Part shown: in pieces, positions 35,028-43,195 of the stretch
Layout of the letters: each line of letters begins with the position of its first letter
How positions within the stretch are numbered: the first letter of the stretch is position 1
Made by a program: the position numbers and the translations under genes
Source of the DNA: Candidatus Gastranaerophilales bacterium
GTDB taxonomy: Bacteria > Cyanobacteriota > Vampirovibrionia > Gastranaerophilales > Gastranaerophilaceae
Reading direction: 5' to 3'
Length of the DNA stretch: 64,000 nucleotides
Assembly: GCA_944323045.1 (NCBI GenBank)
Contig: CALUQX010000002.1
Location: 52,477-116,476 of the forward strand
The notes under the pieces: generated by a model
Databases searched by the model: none
What the model saw: only the letters and a program-made list of their open reading frames with translations
Told to the model about the DNA's origin: nothing

Positions 35028-35077
35028 GCCCCACAAGGCTTTCCGGCACATTGCCAAATCGTGTCATAGTCAAAACC

Positions 35078-35134
35078 CGTCATCCCGCAACAGGATTGCA
35101 GCAATACACAGAGATTGTGACCTTGCGGGATCTC
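35078..35134. repeat. REP-like palindrome (TCATCCCG type)
   Basis: CGTCATCCCGCAA ... CCTTGCGGGATCTC; the same type occurs at 29571-29627 and 48043-48099. Confidence 0.8.
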
Positions 35135-35272
35135 AAACAAGAATTTATAGCCAGAAACAACACAAGTTGAAGAACTTGTGCAAGAATCAATAGTCCCATT
35201 AAAACCTACTTAATAAATAGAATTTGTGCTAAATTAGTATTATAACAAAGAAAAGTATAAGGATAAAGAATT

Positions 35273-35692
35273 ATGCTAAATGATGAAGAATCAAATCAAC
35301 AATTGAAGAACCACAAAATTCCTCTCCGCGGGGGAGGAAAAGAATTTGTTAGCGAATGTAATGAGCTTACAAATTCAGGAGGGGGTCAATTGTGTGCATC
35401 CCACCCAAACGATTACGTCACCCTGAATTTATTTCAGGGTCTAGCCAACGTGACAGGGGTCGACGACTTGAATAATAAAACAGCCGTCAATTGTGACGAG
35501 TGCCAGATTCTGAAACGAGTTCAGAATGACGAAATAGGGGTTGTAGTCCCCCCACCCGAACCACTAAACTCACGAAAGTTCGTTAAGTGGTTCCGCCCTC
35601 CCCTCAGGAGAGGGCACCCAAGCACTCTTAACAGAGAAATAATCAGTAATACACAATCAGAAGTTAGAAATAACAGAAAGGAGCAACTCCAA
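35273..35692 (+). repeat. Repeat-built upstream region of pilin 2
   Basis: Open in frame with pilin 2 but best read as non-coding repeats: CACCCTGAA...TTCAGGG near 35419, ATTCTGAAAC...GTTCAGAATGAC near 35500-35530 (also at 56228), then the shared cassette from about 35550 with the inverted repeat GAACCACT (35558-35565)/AGTGGTTC (35586-35593). Confidence 0.7.
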
Positions 35693-36850
35693 ATGAAAAC
35701 CAAAAACAAAATCAACGAAGCCATGGCTCAGACCAATTCCAGAAACAACGGTACTCACCGTACTCACTTCACTCACTTAGTCACTTTTCCAAAAGCCGCT
35801 TTCACTTTGGCGGAAGTCCTCATCACGCTGGCAATCATCGGCGTGGTAGCAGCGATAACGATACCAAGCCTCGTTAAGAACTACAATGAAAAGGCATGGA
35901 GCACCGCACAAAAAGTATTCACAGAACGTTTAGAAGTCGCCACTCGACAGATGAACACAGAGGAAAAGTTAGCGGGCTACTCAAACACCATGGACTTTGT
36001 AAACGAATTGAAGAAGTACATAAAAATAACTCGCGTCTGCGACAACAAAAACATTACCAAATGCTTTAATAAAGAAGTAATTTGGAATGAAGGCGAAGAC
36101 CCGATAGACATGTCCACAATCAGGAATGCCGCACGCTTAGGTCAGGAAGACTGGGATACGGATACAGTAGCAGTACAATTTGCAAATGGTGTAAACGCAA
36201 TTATTGCCTACAATCCTAATACAACTCAAGACCCGTTTAACAATCAGTTTGCGGCAACATCAAAATCAATGGCGATATTATATGATGTCTCAGGCAACAA
36301 GAACCCGAATACAAACGGTAAAGACATCGGCAAGATTAACGTAGAGAATCTAGCCGGCGTAACCGGGTGCATGATACCAGAATTAGCAGACACAATGTGC
36401 ATAAGTCAGATACTCGCCCCAGGAACAGGGTATAGCAAATTAACCTATGCAGAATGTACCGAAGCAAAGGATAAGGGAGAAATAGACGTAGATGTATGTT
36501 CTAATGACCCAAGTGGAGATTATTGGGCAGGCGCAGTGAAAGCATGCGGCGGAACAAAGAACATGCCAACAGAATCGCAATTAATAGATCTAGCTAAGTA
36601 CGTATATAATACAGACAGCATAAACGGCGGAACAAGTATAACATATGCAACCCTAGACACAGAGAAAGCGTCTCAATTCCTCTCAGCCTCACCATATGAT
36701 GATTACTTCTGTGTTTGGTCTGGGCAAGAGTACAGCAGTAACCGCGTGTACGTCCGCGGCTTCGACCCTACCGCCACTTACGGGTACGACGCCAGCCACT
36801 ACTACGACGGCCGCAGAGTCATGCTAGCGGTTTGCCTAGGTGACAACTAA
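35693..36850 (+). CDS. Pilin-like protein with hypervariable C-terminal lectin-like domain (pilin 2)
   Basis: 385 residues from the ATG with AAAGGAG 9 nt upstream. A 36-residue leader (partly encoded by period-8 repeats), cleavage before F37 and FTLAEVLITLAIIGVVA follow. The body is nearly the same as pilin 1 (for example KIINVENLAG-like KINVENLAGVTGCMIPEL) but many third positions differ, showing long divergence under purifying selection. The C-terminal segment (residues about 338-385, FCVWSGQEYSSNRVYVRGF ... AVCLGDN) differs almost everywhere from pilin 1 except framework residues WS, EY and AVC. DUF1566/C-type-lectin-like, candidate DGR target. Confidence 0.85.
   Translation: MKTKNKINEAMAQTNSRNNGTHRTHFTHLVTFPKAAFTLAEVLITLAIIGVVAAITIPSLVKNYNEKAWSTAQKVFTERLEVATRQMNTEEKLAGYSNTMDFVNELKKYIKITRVCDNKNITKCFNKEVIWNEGEDPIDMSTIRNAARLGQEDWDTDTVAVQFANGVNAIIAYNPNTTQDPFNNQFAATSKSMAILYDVSGNKNPNTNGKDIGKINVENLAGVTGCMIPELADTMCISQILAPGTGYSKLTYAECTEAKDKGEIDVDVCSNDPSGDYWAGAVKACGGTKNMPTESQLIDLAKYVYNTDSINGGTSITYATLDTEKASQFLSASPYDDYFCVWSGQEYSSNRVYVRGFDPTATYGYDASHYYDGRRVMLAVCLGDN
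36671..36847 (+). other. Candidate DGR variable region 2
   Basis: Begins with the 23-nt block shared with pilin 1. In the 31 codons from TAC AGC AGT to ATG, 27 end in C or T (24 in C), as expected when AAC-type codons of a template are diversified at A. The conserved end is GCGGTTTGC. Confidence 0.65.
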
Positions 36851-36872
36851 GAGGACAAAGTCCTCTTAGTTG
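36844..36872 (+). other. DGR-type hairpin overlapping the pilin 2 stop codon
   Basis: CAACTAAGAGGAC (36844-36856) pairs with GTCCTCTTAGTTG (36860-36872), 13 bp with loop AAA and no T tract. Same position as in pilin 1 but different sequence apart from the TAAGAGG core. Confidence 0.65.
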
Positions 36873-36921
36873 GGTGAGAAAAGTGAGTGCAGTGAGTAAT
36901 ATGAGTAAAGTATTTACAATT

Positions 36922-36956
36922 AATCAGGCAATGTGGATATTCTACATTGCCTGATT
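36922..36956 (+). terminator. Conserved pilin-type terminator, copy 2
   Basis: AATCAGGCAATGT (36922-36934) pairs with ACATTGCCTGATT (36944-36956), then TT. Same design after pilins 1 and 3. Confidence 0.85.
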
Positions 36957-37328
36957 TTAAAAAGAAGGAGGGTTCGGGAACGTAGTTCCTGATGACTCGA
37001 ACATTTTAAACGCGTGTTTTCTCTTTCTTTGGCGTCGCGTTTCTTTCTCTTTTGCCTCGCAACCAAAAGAGAAAGAAATGTGACAGAAGAATTAAAAATA
37101 ATATTATAGTTCACGATTTATAATGTCTGGCTGAAACCCGACCTATGTTTGAAACTTATTCCCCTATTCCCTTTCAATTTGAGATCGCGCAACTGCTTGG
37201 TTGCTCGCAATAAACGGGTCTACGGGCTGCTCCGCCGGCTCCACGCCGCCGTGTGCGCCCTCCGCCCTCTGCTCGCAATCCGCAAATGCGCGATGACATG
37301 GGGTGTTGGCTGATTTTTGCAGCTAAAC
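36957..37328. other. Gene-free region with repeats
   Basis: Contains two partly inverted AGAGAAAGAAA stretches near 37018-37080, a CTGGCTGAAACCCGACC palindrome near 37122-37145, and a relatively GC-rich stretch (about 37185-37300) unlike its surroundings. No convincing gene. Confidence 0.5.
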
Positions 37329-37361
37329 AGAAGGGCGGCAAATGAAATTTGCCGCCCTTCT
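37329..37361. terminator. Strong hairpin terminator
   Basis: AGAAGGGCGGCAAAT (37329-37343) pairs with its 15-bp complement (37347-37361), loop GAA. Lies 20 bp after the stop of the DUF1858 gene. Confidence 0.82.
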
Positions 37362-37380
37362 CTGTTCTATAATAACAAAA

Positions 37381-37581
37381 TTATTCACCCATAAGTGCAT
37401 TAATTTCTTCAACCATTGCATCAGGGTCAAAGCCGTGGACTCTTGCACCTGCTTCAAGGTTCTCAAAATGTGCTGCAGCGCAACCAATACAGCCTAATCC
37501 GTATTTTTGAAAAATTCCTACGCTCTCTGGGCATGTTTGTACAATTTCCATAATATTCATTTCTTTTGTAATTTTTGGCAT
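37381..37581 (-). CDS. DUF1858 / hybrid-cluster-protein-associated redox disulfide domain protein
   Basis: A 66-residue protein. Seen: ITKEMNIMEIVQTCPESVGIFQKYGLGCIGC, here split only for length, i.e. the invariant C near 18, then GLGCIGC with a redox CxxC, and the C-terminal helix MVEEINALM. Members occur beside hybrid cluster proteins or rubredoxin-like redox systems in anaerobes; the exact role is unknown. AAAGGAGG precedes the start. Confidence 0.88.
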   Translation of the reverse strand: MPKITKEMNIMEIVQTCPESVGIFQKYGLGCIGCAAAHFENLEAGARVHGFDPDAMVEEINALMGE

Positions 37582-37657
37582 AAAATCCTCCTTTTGTTTG
37601 TTGATTTTTTTTCTTCTATCGTTAAGAATATTATAACATCAAAAGAAGGATTTGAGT

Positions 37658-37816
37658 ATGGAATTGTTAAAAAGATTCTTTAAAGACGATGACAAAGTTA
37701 TAGGACTTTGCGCATTCAGAAAAAAAGAGGCAAAAAAAATATCATTTACACCGCAGTTTACCGCAACCAGACTTGTGTACGGCACTAAATATGACAAGAA
37801 TTTTTTTGTTAATTAA
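37658..37816 (+). CDS. Small basic hypothetical protein (52 aa)
   Basis: MELLKRFFKDDDKVIGLC then FRKKEAKKISFTPQF and a short tail. AAGGA lies 8 nt before the ATG. No recognised domain. Divergent from the DUF1858 gene. Confidence 0.55.
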   Translation: MELLKRFFKDDDKVIGLCAFRKKEAKKISFTPQFTATRLVYGTKYDKNFFVN

Positions 37817-37903
37817 CATTTCTTAATATTTAAGCAAAAAAAGGCAATTTTCATGACAATCTTTCCTTTATAATAATATAAGGGAAAAATTGAGGATTGA
37901 AAT

Positions 37904-38113
37904 ATGTCAGTTGGAGCAATTAATCTACTAACAAATTTGGGAATCAGAAAAGCCGCATACAGGGCTCCTGAAATGCGTGTTGCTCAAGGCGGGCTTAAAA
38001 ATACATTTGCGGGAAATGTAAATTTGAATGCGCCTCAGCATGCCGATGTTTGTAATGCTCGTAAATATCTCGGTGATGATGTTCCGGGCAGCAGATTGTG
38101 CTTAATGGCATAG
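37904..38113 (+). CDS. Small hypothetical protein with FxG motif
   Basis: 69 residues: MSVGAINLLTNLGIRKAAYR, then GGLKNTFAGNVNLNAPQ with an FAGN motif like that of the protein at 4039 and the large protein at 39812. GAGG precedes the start. Unknown function. Confidence 0.55.
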   Translation: MSVGAINLLTNLGIRKAAYRAPEMRVAQGGLKNTFAGNVNLNAPQHADVCNARKYLGDDVPGSRLCLMA

Positions 38114-38117
38114 TTAT

Positions 38118-38327
38118 TTATGCCAGCAAGTCAAGCTGTGTCGCGTTAGTGGAACTTTTTACCATGGGATGATTAGGGTTATAAACATCATTTGCCTGCT
38201 GCGCAAACAAGCCCGAATCAAACCTGTTAGCTCTCTGTGTGACCGTCGAACGGTTGTCATCAAACAGATTTACCGCATTCACTCTGTAAATATTCTGTTG
38301 TTGAATTGCGTCAATACTATTTATCAT
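38118..38327 (-). CDS. Small hypothetical protein (69 aa)
   Basis: Starts MINSIDAIQQQNIYRVNAVN with GAGG 7 nt upstream; an in-frame ATG four codons earlier overlaps that ribosome site. Polar and Q/N-rich, no membrane segment. Convergent with the 69-aa gene upstream, separated by 4 bp. Confidence 0.55.
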   Translation of the reverse strand: MINSIDAIQQQNIYRVNAVNLFDDNRSTVTQRANRFDSGLFAQQANDVYNPNHPMVKSSTNATQLDLLA

Positions 38328-38438
38328 AATATGCCTCATATATATTAAAACAAAATGATGACGCCAATTTCAATAAAATAAAAAATGTTTACAATGTTAA
38401 TATTTACGGCTGTTGGTTATGGGATTCATAAATTTTTA

Positions 38439-38473
38439 AATAACGATTGGATTTTTATAATCCGGTCGTTATT
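38439..38473. terminator. Hairpin just upstream of folD
   Basis: AATAACGATTGGATT (38439-38453) pairs with AATCCGGTCGTTATT (38459-38473), 13 Watson-Crick pairs and 2 G-U. It lies before the folD -10 box, so it is upstream insulation rather than an attenuator if the message is leaderless. Confidence 0.6.
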
Positions 38474-38491
38474 TTGTGGTATAGTAACATT

Positions 38492-39376
38492 ATGGCAACT
38501 ATTTTAGACGGCAAAAAATTAAGAGATAAAATACTGGCGGGTTTAAAAAATGGTCTGGACAAACTGGATAAAAAGCCGCAGCTTGTTGTGATTCTTGTGG
38601 GGGATGATCCTGCCAGTAAGATTTATGTTAACAACAAGAAAAAAACAGCGGAAAAATTAGGGATAATCTCGCAAATTATAAATTATCCGTCTGATGTTAC
38701 CGAACAAGAGTTGCTCGCCAGAATAAAAGAATTAAATGATGATGACAGCGTGACAGCGATTTTAGTCCAGCTTCCGCTGCCTGAACATATTAACAAAGAC
38801 AATGTTATGAATGCAATAACCCCTGCAAAAGATGTGGACGGATTTACACCGGCGAATTTCGGAAAACTATTTTCCGGTCAACAGCCGCATGTTTATCCTT
38901 GCACACCAAAGGGTATACTGCTGCTTTTAGATGAATATAATATCGAAATTGCCGGCAAACACGCGGTAATTATCGGGCGTTCAAATATCGTCGGCAAACC
39001 GCTTGCACAAATGCTGCTTAATCGTAATGCTACGGTTACAATTTGCCACAGTCGCACAAAAAATCTTGCAGACATAACAAAAACTGCCGATATTGTAGTC
39101 TCAGCAGTTGGGGGAAAAATTATAGAAGAAAATATGTTAAAAAATGATTGTATTGTCGTGGATGTAGGGATTTTTAAAGATGAGACCGGTAAGACCCGCG
39201 GTGATGTCAACTTTGAATATGCATCAAAAGTTGCATCATATATTACGCCGGTTCCGGGCGGGGTTGGACCAATGACAATTACGTCATTGATGCTCAACAC
39301 CGTGGAATTGTTTAAAGAAAAGCTGTCTCCTGCGGCACGCGGGATTTTGGAAGTATCCGGCGTGTTGGATGAATAG
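38492..39376 (+). CDS. folD: Bifunctional methylenetetrahydrofolate dehydrogenase/cyclohydrolase
   Basis: Converts 5,10-methylene-THF to 10-formyl-THF. Seen: ASKIYVNNKKKTAEKLGI with the catalytic lysine, VQLPLPEHI, KDVDGFTP, the Rossmann stretch VIGRSNIVGKPLAQML and PVPGGVGPMTITSL. 294 residues from the ATG at 38492. TATAGT at 38480-38485 is 6 nt upstream and no Shine-Dalgarno is present, so translation probably starts on a leaderless mRNA. Convergent with the coiled-coil gene. Confidence 0.96.
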   Translation: MATILDGKKLRDKILAGLKNGLDKLDKKPQLVVILVGDDPASKIYVNNKKKTAEKLGIISQIINYPSDVTEQELLARIKELNDDDSVTAILVQLPLPEHINKDNVMNAITPAKDVDGFTPANFGKLFSGQQPHVYPCTPKGILLLLDEYNIEIAGKHAVIIGRSNIVGKPLAQMLLNRNATVTICHSRTKNLADITKTADIVVSAVGGKIIEENMLKNDCIVVDVGIFKDETGKTRGDVNFEYASKVASYITPVPGGVGPMTITSLMLNTVELFKEKLSPAARGILEVSGVLDE

Positions 39377-39383
39377 TTAACTA

Positions 39384-39707
39384 TTATCCGCCGATTAAGT
39401 TCAAGCCGCAGCCGTTTTTGATACCATTGGTTACAGCAGTCTTCAGGTTAGAAATTTCCTGCTCCAGAAGCTGTACCTGTGAGTCCAACGATTCTTTACG
39501 TACCTCAAGCTGTTCTTCTTCTGTTTGAAGCTGAATATAGGTAGGATCTGAATCCAGTAAAGACGCATCGTCTACGCCTTCCTGAATAATACCCATTTGT
39601 TTGCTAATGTAGCTTGCACGGCTAATTACAAGTGTCTGTTCAAAATTCAACTGGTTTTTTTGTAAGGTATACAAACTCTTTTGTGCATCCAACGCTAAAA
39701 ATGTCAT
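39384..39707 (-). CDS. Small coiled-coil hypothetical protein
   Basis: 107 residues, mostly one helix with heptad repeats (EEEQLEVRKESLDSQVQLLE, then EISNLKTAVTNG) and a short GCGLNLIGG tail. AAGGAGAG precedes the ATG. Resembles short chaperone- or secretion-associated coiled coils, but there is no specific match. Confidence 0.6.
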   Translation of the reverse strand: MTFLALDAQKSLYTLQKNQLNFEQTLVISRASYISKQMGIIQEGVDDASLLDSDPTYIQLQTEEEQLEVRKESLDSQVQLLEQEISNLKTAVTNGIKNGCGLNLIGG

Positions 39708-39811
39708 CTCATCTCTCCTTATGTTGTTGTTATTATACTCTCTTACACATATAAAGTATTTTGAGATGATGAGATTTCAGTGTTTTGTATTTTCGTTACA
39801 ATTGTTAACAA

Positions 39812-42226
39812 TTACCCTTTTATCATCTGAGTCAATACACTGTTTTTGTTTGTGAAATTAACAGGGGAGTATTGTTGAGGCTGTACATTTACTTTAGCAT
39901 TGTTATTTGTAACTTCATAAGAGCGTATCGGACGTTTACCTGTTAAGCGTTTCATAAAGTTGTAATAGCCTTTTAAGAATCCGGTTGCATTATTTTGTTC
40001 ATCTTCCAGTGCTATTAATTCATCTCTTGTATGGGCTTTTATCGGTGTACCTACGGATTTTCTTGTAAGAATTTCACCAAGAGTTGTATCTACAAGGGTA
40101 ATCCAGCTCATGCCGCCGAGTGAACGGTTATATTGATTTCTGAATGTTGAGTTGAACAGGTCTATCAAAAGTGTCTGATAGAAGAGTCTTGAACCTTCTT
40201 GTACAAATCTTTCTTTAAATTTAGTGTTGGCGCCTTCTGTGTCATTACCGTTGGATTTGAGCATAACCATATTGTAGTTATCTGTCATCAAGAACCACAG
40301 GGTTGCGGCGGTGGAGGCTGTTTTTGCCAGATTTGACAAATCGCTGTTTGATATATTTGACAGACTGTCTACATTGAATGCTTTCAATGTCATATCGCTC
40401 ACAAAACTTTTGAATGCTTTCTGATCGTAATCTTTTTTCAGCGCTTCTCTGCCGATACGGTCAATTGCGTTTTGGAATTCTTCCAATCTGGCTTTTTCTG
40501 TTTTTGCTTTTCTTGTTGCAATTTCTTTTGCCACCTCATCCGGAGATTTTGTTTTTTCAGCAAGTTTTAAGGCTTTGCGGATATTCTTTTCTCCGAACTG
40601 CAGGAGTTGATCGGTGTATCTGTAAGGCAGAGTAACTGTGTTGTAGGCGAATTTAAACGGTGCGATGAAGAAATCAATTGCGATTTTTCTGCGTTTTGGT
40701 TTTTCGCCGAGATGAACAACGCCGTCAACAATACGATCTTTTGTAAATTCTCTGAATTCTTGAGCCTGTTTGGCAAATCCGTTTTCAGGGCTTTCCAGAA
40801 TATTCAAAATTTTATTGAATCTTTCTTCTGTAATTGTATAATCAGGATTTATTGTTACACGTTTGTATAAATCTTTAAACGGCTGGAACACAGTGTTAAA
40901 TGCATTATCAACCGGTTTAAGTTTTCTCAACCCTTTAATAGCATAGCCGGCAGCTATGATAACACCGGAGGCTTTCATCAGAGTATCAAAAGACAGAAGT
41001 GGTTTTTGCGGGGCTTGTGGTTTAGTGCTGTTTTGTGTTTTATCGCCTTTAAATGCTACATCTTTTTGTTTTTCTGTTTCTTCTTTCGGTTTAATTTTAG
41101 CTTCAGGAGCGTTATTTTTTTCATTTATGGCACGAGCCTGTTCCGGAGTCAGGCGGGTTATATATTTACCGTTAGACAAACGGGAGAACATTTCTGTAAT
41201 CAGAACGGTTGCGCCTGTCATAAGCATAATGCCGAGTTTTGAGTTGTTAATATATTTTTGCAGTGCGCCCATTGTAACCAGAGTCAGATAGCCGCTGGAG
41301 GTAATTCTTGCAACTTCTTGTTTGAACCTTGTTTTTCTTTCGTTTTCTGCAAGTGTCGGGTCATCATCCATCATTCTGGAAAGGTTGTAAGCATCGTTTG
41401 CAAGAAATAATGCAGGCGGCAGACCGGAAACAAGTCTGTTAAGTGCACGTTCGTGTTTTGTATCGTAGCTGCCTTTTTTAGGGTCATACATTTTTAATTT
41501 CTGACGCTCCATTGTTTCTGCAATTATTTCTTCCGGAGCGGCAGCAGCAGGGCTTTCAAGCATTTTGCCGTTTTTCATCCGACCTTCGAGGGTTGCTTGA
41601 GTTTCCATCATACCTCTCAGGGCATTGAATTTTGAATCGTATTTTGAGCGCTGGCGGATATTTTTGAAAAATTTAGTCTGCAGAACATTGTCTGACCATT
41701 TTTTCAGCGGTTTAATCTGACCGAGCATTTTAACTGTGCCGTTCAAAATATCAAACGGTAAAATTTTGACAGGATAAATCAAGCCGTCCCATACCAGATG
41801 CGGGATTGTTTTTTTATACAGAGTGACGTTATCGCCGTCAACTTGAAGCATTCTTTTTGCAAGCGGTGATTTTTCCAGATGTTCAAACAAATCACGTCCC
41901 AGAAAATCAGTATGTTTATCTGCAAATTCTAAAAATGCCTGTCTGCTGTATGGTTTTGAATTTGTTTGTTTGTATAAAATTCTGTCTAAAAGTTTCAGCG
42001 AACCTTTAGCAAGTCTTTCTGCATTATTTCCCATAAAAGAGAGACCTTCAAAAGATAAATTCATGGAATTTGTTTTTAAAGGTCTCTCATTATTAAAATA
42101 TTTAATTGATGACATGTGCCCGGAAGGTGGAAACTGAGGAATTAGATTCGGGGACAGATGTGCTGTCTTGAAATCTTTGTAGTCCTTATGTTTTATGTAC
42201 GTCTGGTACTGATTACCTATTAACAT
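39812..42226 (-). CDS. Large hypothetical protein (804 aa) with several membrane segments
   Basis: Not recognised. The N-terminus is polar with NLSFEGLSFMGNN; residues about 280-370 have a probable membrane pair (YLTLVTMGALQKYI, LGIMLMTGATVLITEMF). A low-complexity linker (KPKEETEKQKDVAFKGDKTQ) precedes a further hydrophobic segment (GVIIAAGYAIKGLRKL), then a helical region rich in K, E and A, and another hydrophobic piece near 630 (LAKTASTAATLWFLM). AAGGATG before the start. Stands alone. Its two FxG motifs link it to the small proteins nearby (inference). Confidence 0.65.
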   Translation of the reverse strand: MLIGNQYQTYIKHKDYKDFKTAHLSPNLIPQFPPSGHMSSIKYFNNERPLKTNSMNLSFEGLSFMGNNAERLAKGSLKLLDRILYKQTNSKPYSRQAFLEFADKHTDFLGRDLFEHLEKSPLAKRMLQVDGDNVTLYKKTIPHLVWDGLIYPVKILPFDILNGTVKMLGQIKPLKKWSDNVLQTKFFKNIRQRSKYDSKFNALRGMMETQATLEGRMKNGKMLESPAAAAPEEIIAETMERQKLKMYDPKKGSYDTKHERALNRLVSGLPPALFLANDAYNLSRMMDDDPTLAENERKTRFKQEVARITSSGYLTLVTMGALQKYINNSKLGIMLMTGATVLITEMFSRLSNGKYITRLTPEQARAINEKNNAPEAKIKPKEETEKQKDVAFKGDKTQNSTKPQAPQKPLLSFDTLMKASGVIIAAGYAIKGLRKLKPVDNAFNTVFQPFKDLYKRVTINPDYTITEERFNKILNILESPENGFAKQAQEFREFTKDRIVDGVVHLGEKPKRRKIAIDFFIAPFKFAYNTVTLPYRYTDQLLQFGEKNIRKALKLAEKTKSPDEVAKEIATRKAKTEKARLEEFQNAIDRIGREALKKDYDQKAFKSFVSDMTLKAFNVDSLSNISNSDLSNLAKTASTAATLWFLMTDNYNMVMLKSNGNDTEGANTKFKERFVQEGSRLFYQTLLIDLFNSTFRNQYNRSLGGMSWITLVDTTLGEILTRKSVGTPIKAHTRDELIALEDEQNNATGFLKGYYNFMKRLTGKRPIRSYEVTNNNAKVNVQPQQYSPVNFTNKNSVLTQMIKG

Positions 42227-42318
42227 ATTCTTTCATCCTTCCCAGAGAACATTCTTTACAAAACATGTTTTTTTCGCAACCCCATGTCTTGAAAATTTTA
42301 ACATGACTTAACAAAATA

Positions 42319-43179
42319 TCATCGTTTAGTTTTATATTTTATTTTCAAGCCCAGAATATTCCATACTTTATGTTTAACAGTGCCCTGATATTCGTTCCTG
42401 ACTGAAAAGTAGTCTGTTATTTTGAAAAAGTTGAATGTTCGTTTTGCGGATTTGAATTTTTCTGTCAATTTCATTTTTTTTACAAGCAGCCGCCAGATAG
42501 CTTCATTTCCGCGCCAGCGTTCGTAATTTGTTTCCGGATTATCGCCGTTGGTATGTATGTCTTTGAATGTATATTCTTTAATTAATAGATTCGGAGCGAC
42601 CTGACGTTTTGCTATTTTAATGTCTGGAATATCTTTTTTATTGATATTTACCAGAGTTACGGTTTTATTTGGATATATTTTATCAAATTCCTTTAAAAAA
42701 ATTACAAGTTCGTCACTGCAAGAATCATCATAAATACGATTGCATATAAAACATATTGTTTCAGCCTGCTTTAGATAGTCGTCAAGGCGTTTGTATCGTT
42801 TTTGCATTGTTGTATGGAATGCTTTTTTCGCGTCCGGTATAGACATTTTTCTGCTAAAGTGATGCAGGGATGTTATATGATTTTTTGTATCAATAATGCA
42901 GTAGTTGCTGTTTTTACGCCGGTATTCCCCTTCTTCAATATCAGTGAAGAAGTCGTTAAATCCTGTTTTTAAAAGGTGAATTACAGTTTCCAGAGAATAA
43001 TCAAGCATCCAATCAAGCGGAAAAGATGCAAGCCGCAGATTTTCATCGCGAAGATAATGTGCCTCACGACAGGCTGGACCGAGTGACACAAATATGTCTG
43101 CCGTAATTGTATCATCAGAATCAAAAACTTTACTATTATCAGATATTATGTTGTCGCTTGGTGTGACTGCATTTTCCAT
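42319..43179 (-). CDS. DUF1796 family putative cysteine peptidase
   Basis: 286 residues. Seen: FVSLGPACREAHYLRDENLR followed by SFPLDWMLD near the N-terminus, the DUF1796 signature whose cysteine is the proposed papain-like nucleophile, and SLHHFSR with a candidate histidine. The family is often found with glycan or surface-protein genes; activity is not established. Last of a run pheT, SH3-like protein, DUF1796 on the minus strand. AGGAGAAAGG precedes the start. Confidence 0.8.
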   Translation of the reverse strand: MENAVTPSDNIISDNSKVFDSDDTITADIFVSLGPACREAHYLRDENLRLASFPLDWMLDYSLETVIHLLKTGFNDFFTDIEEGEYRRKNSNYCIIDTKNHITSLHHFSRKMSIPDAKKAFHTTMQKRYKRLDDYLKQAETICFICNRIYDDSCSDELVIFLKEFDKIYPNKTVTLVNINKKDIPDIKIAKRQVAPNLLIKEYTFKDIHTNGDNPETNYERWRGNEAIWRLLVKKMKLTEKFKSAKRTFNFFKITDYFSVRNEYQGTVKHKVWNILGLKIKYKTKR

Positions 43180-43195
43180 AACCTTTCTCCTAGAT

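Noticed and set aside
29360..35140. Repeat clusters as a CRISPR array
   Set aside because: Units are palindromic or period-8 and lack regular spacers of constant length; no cas genes are present.
31100..35270. A DGR reverse transcriptase or template repeat near the pilins
   Set aside because: I looked for RT-like ORFs and for a second copy of the variable-region ends (such as GCGGTTTG) in non-coding DNA and found none in the window.
35273..35692. N-terminal extension of pilin 2 of 140 codons
   Set aside because: It consists of palindromic repeats and a polypurine tract, whereas the ATG at 35693 has a strong ribosome site and the same leader as the pseudopilin at 20022.
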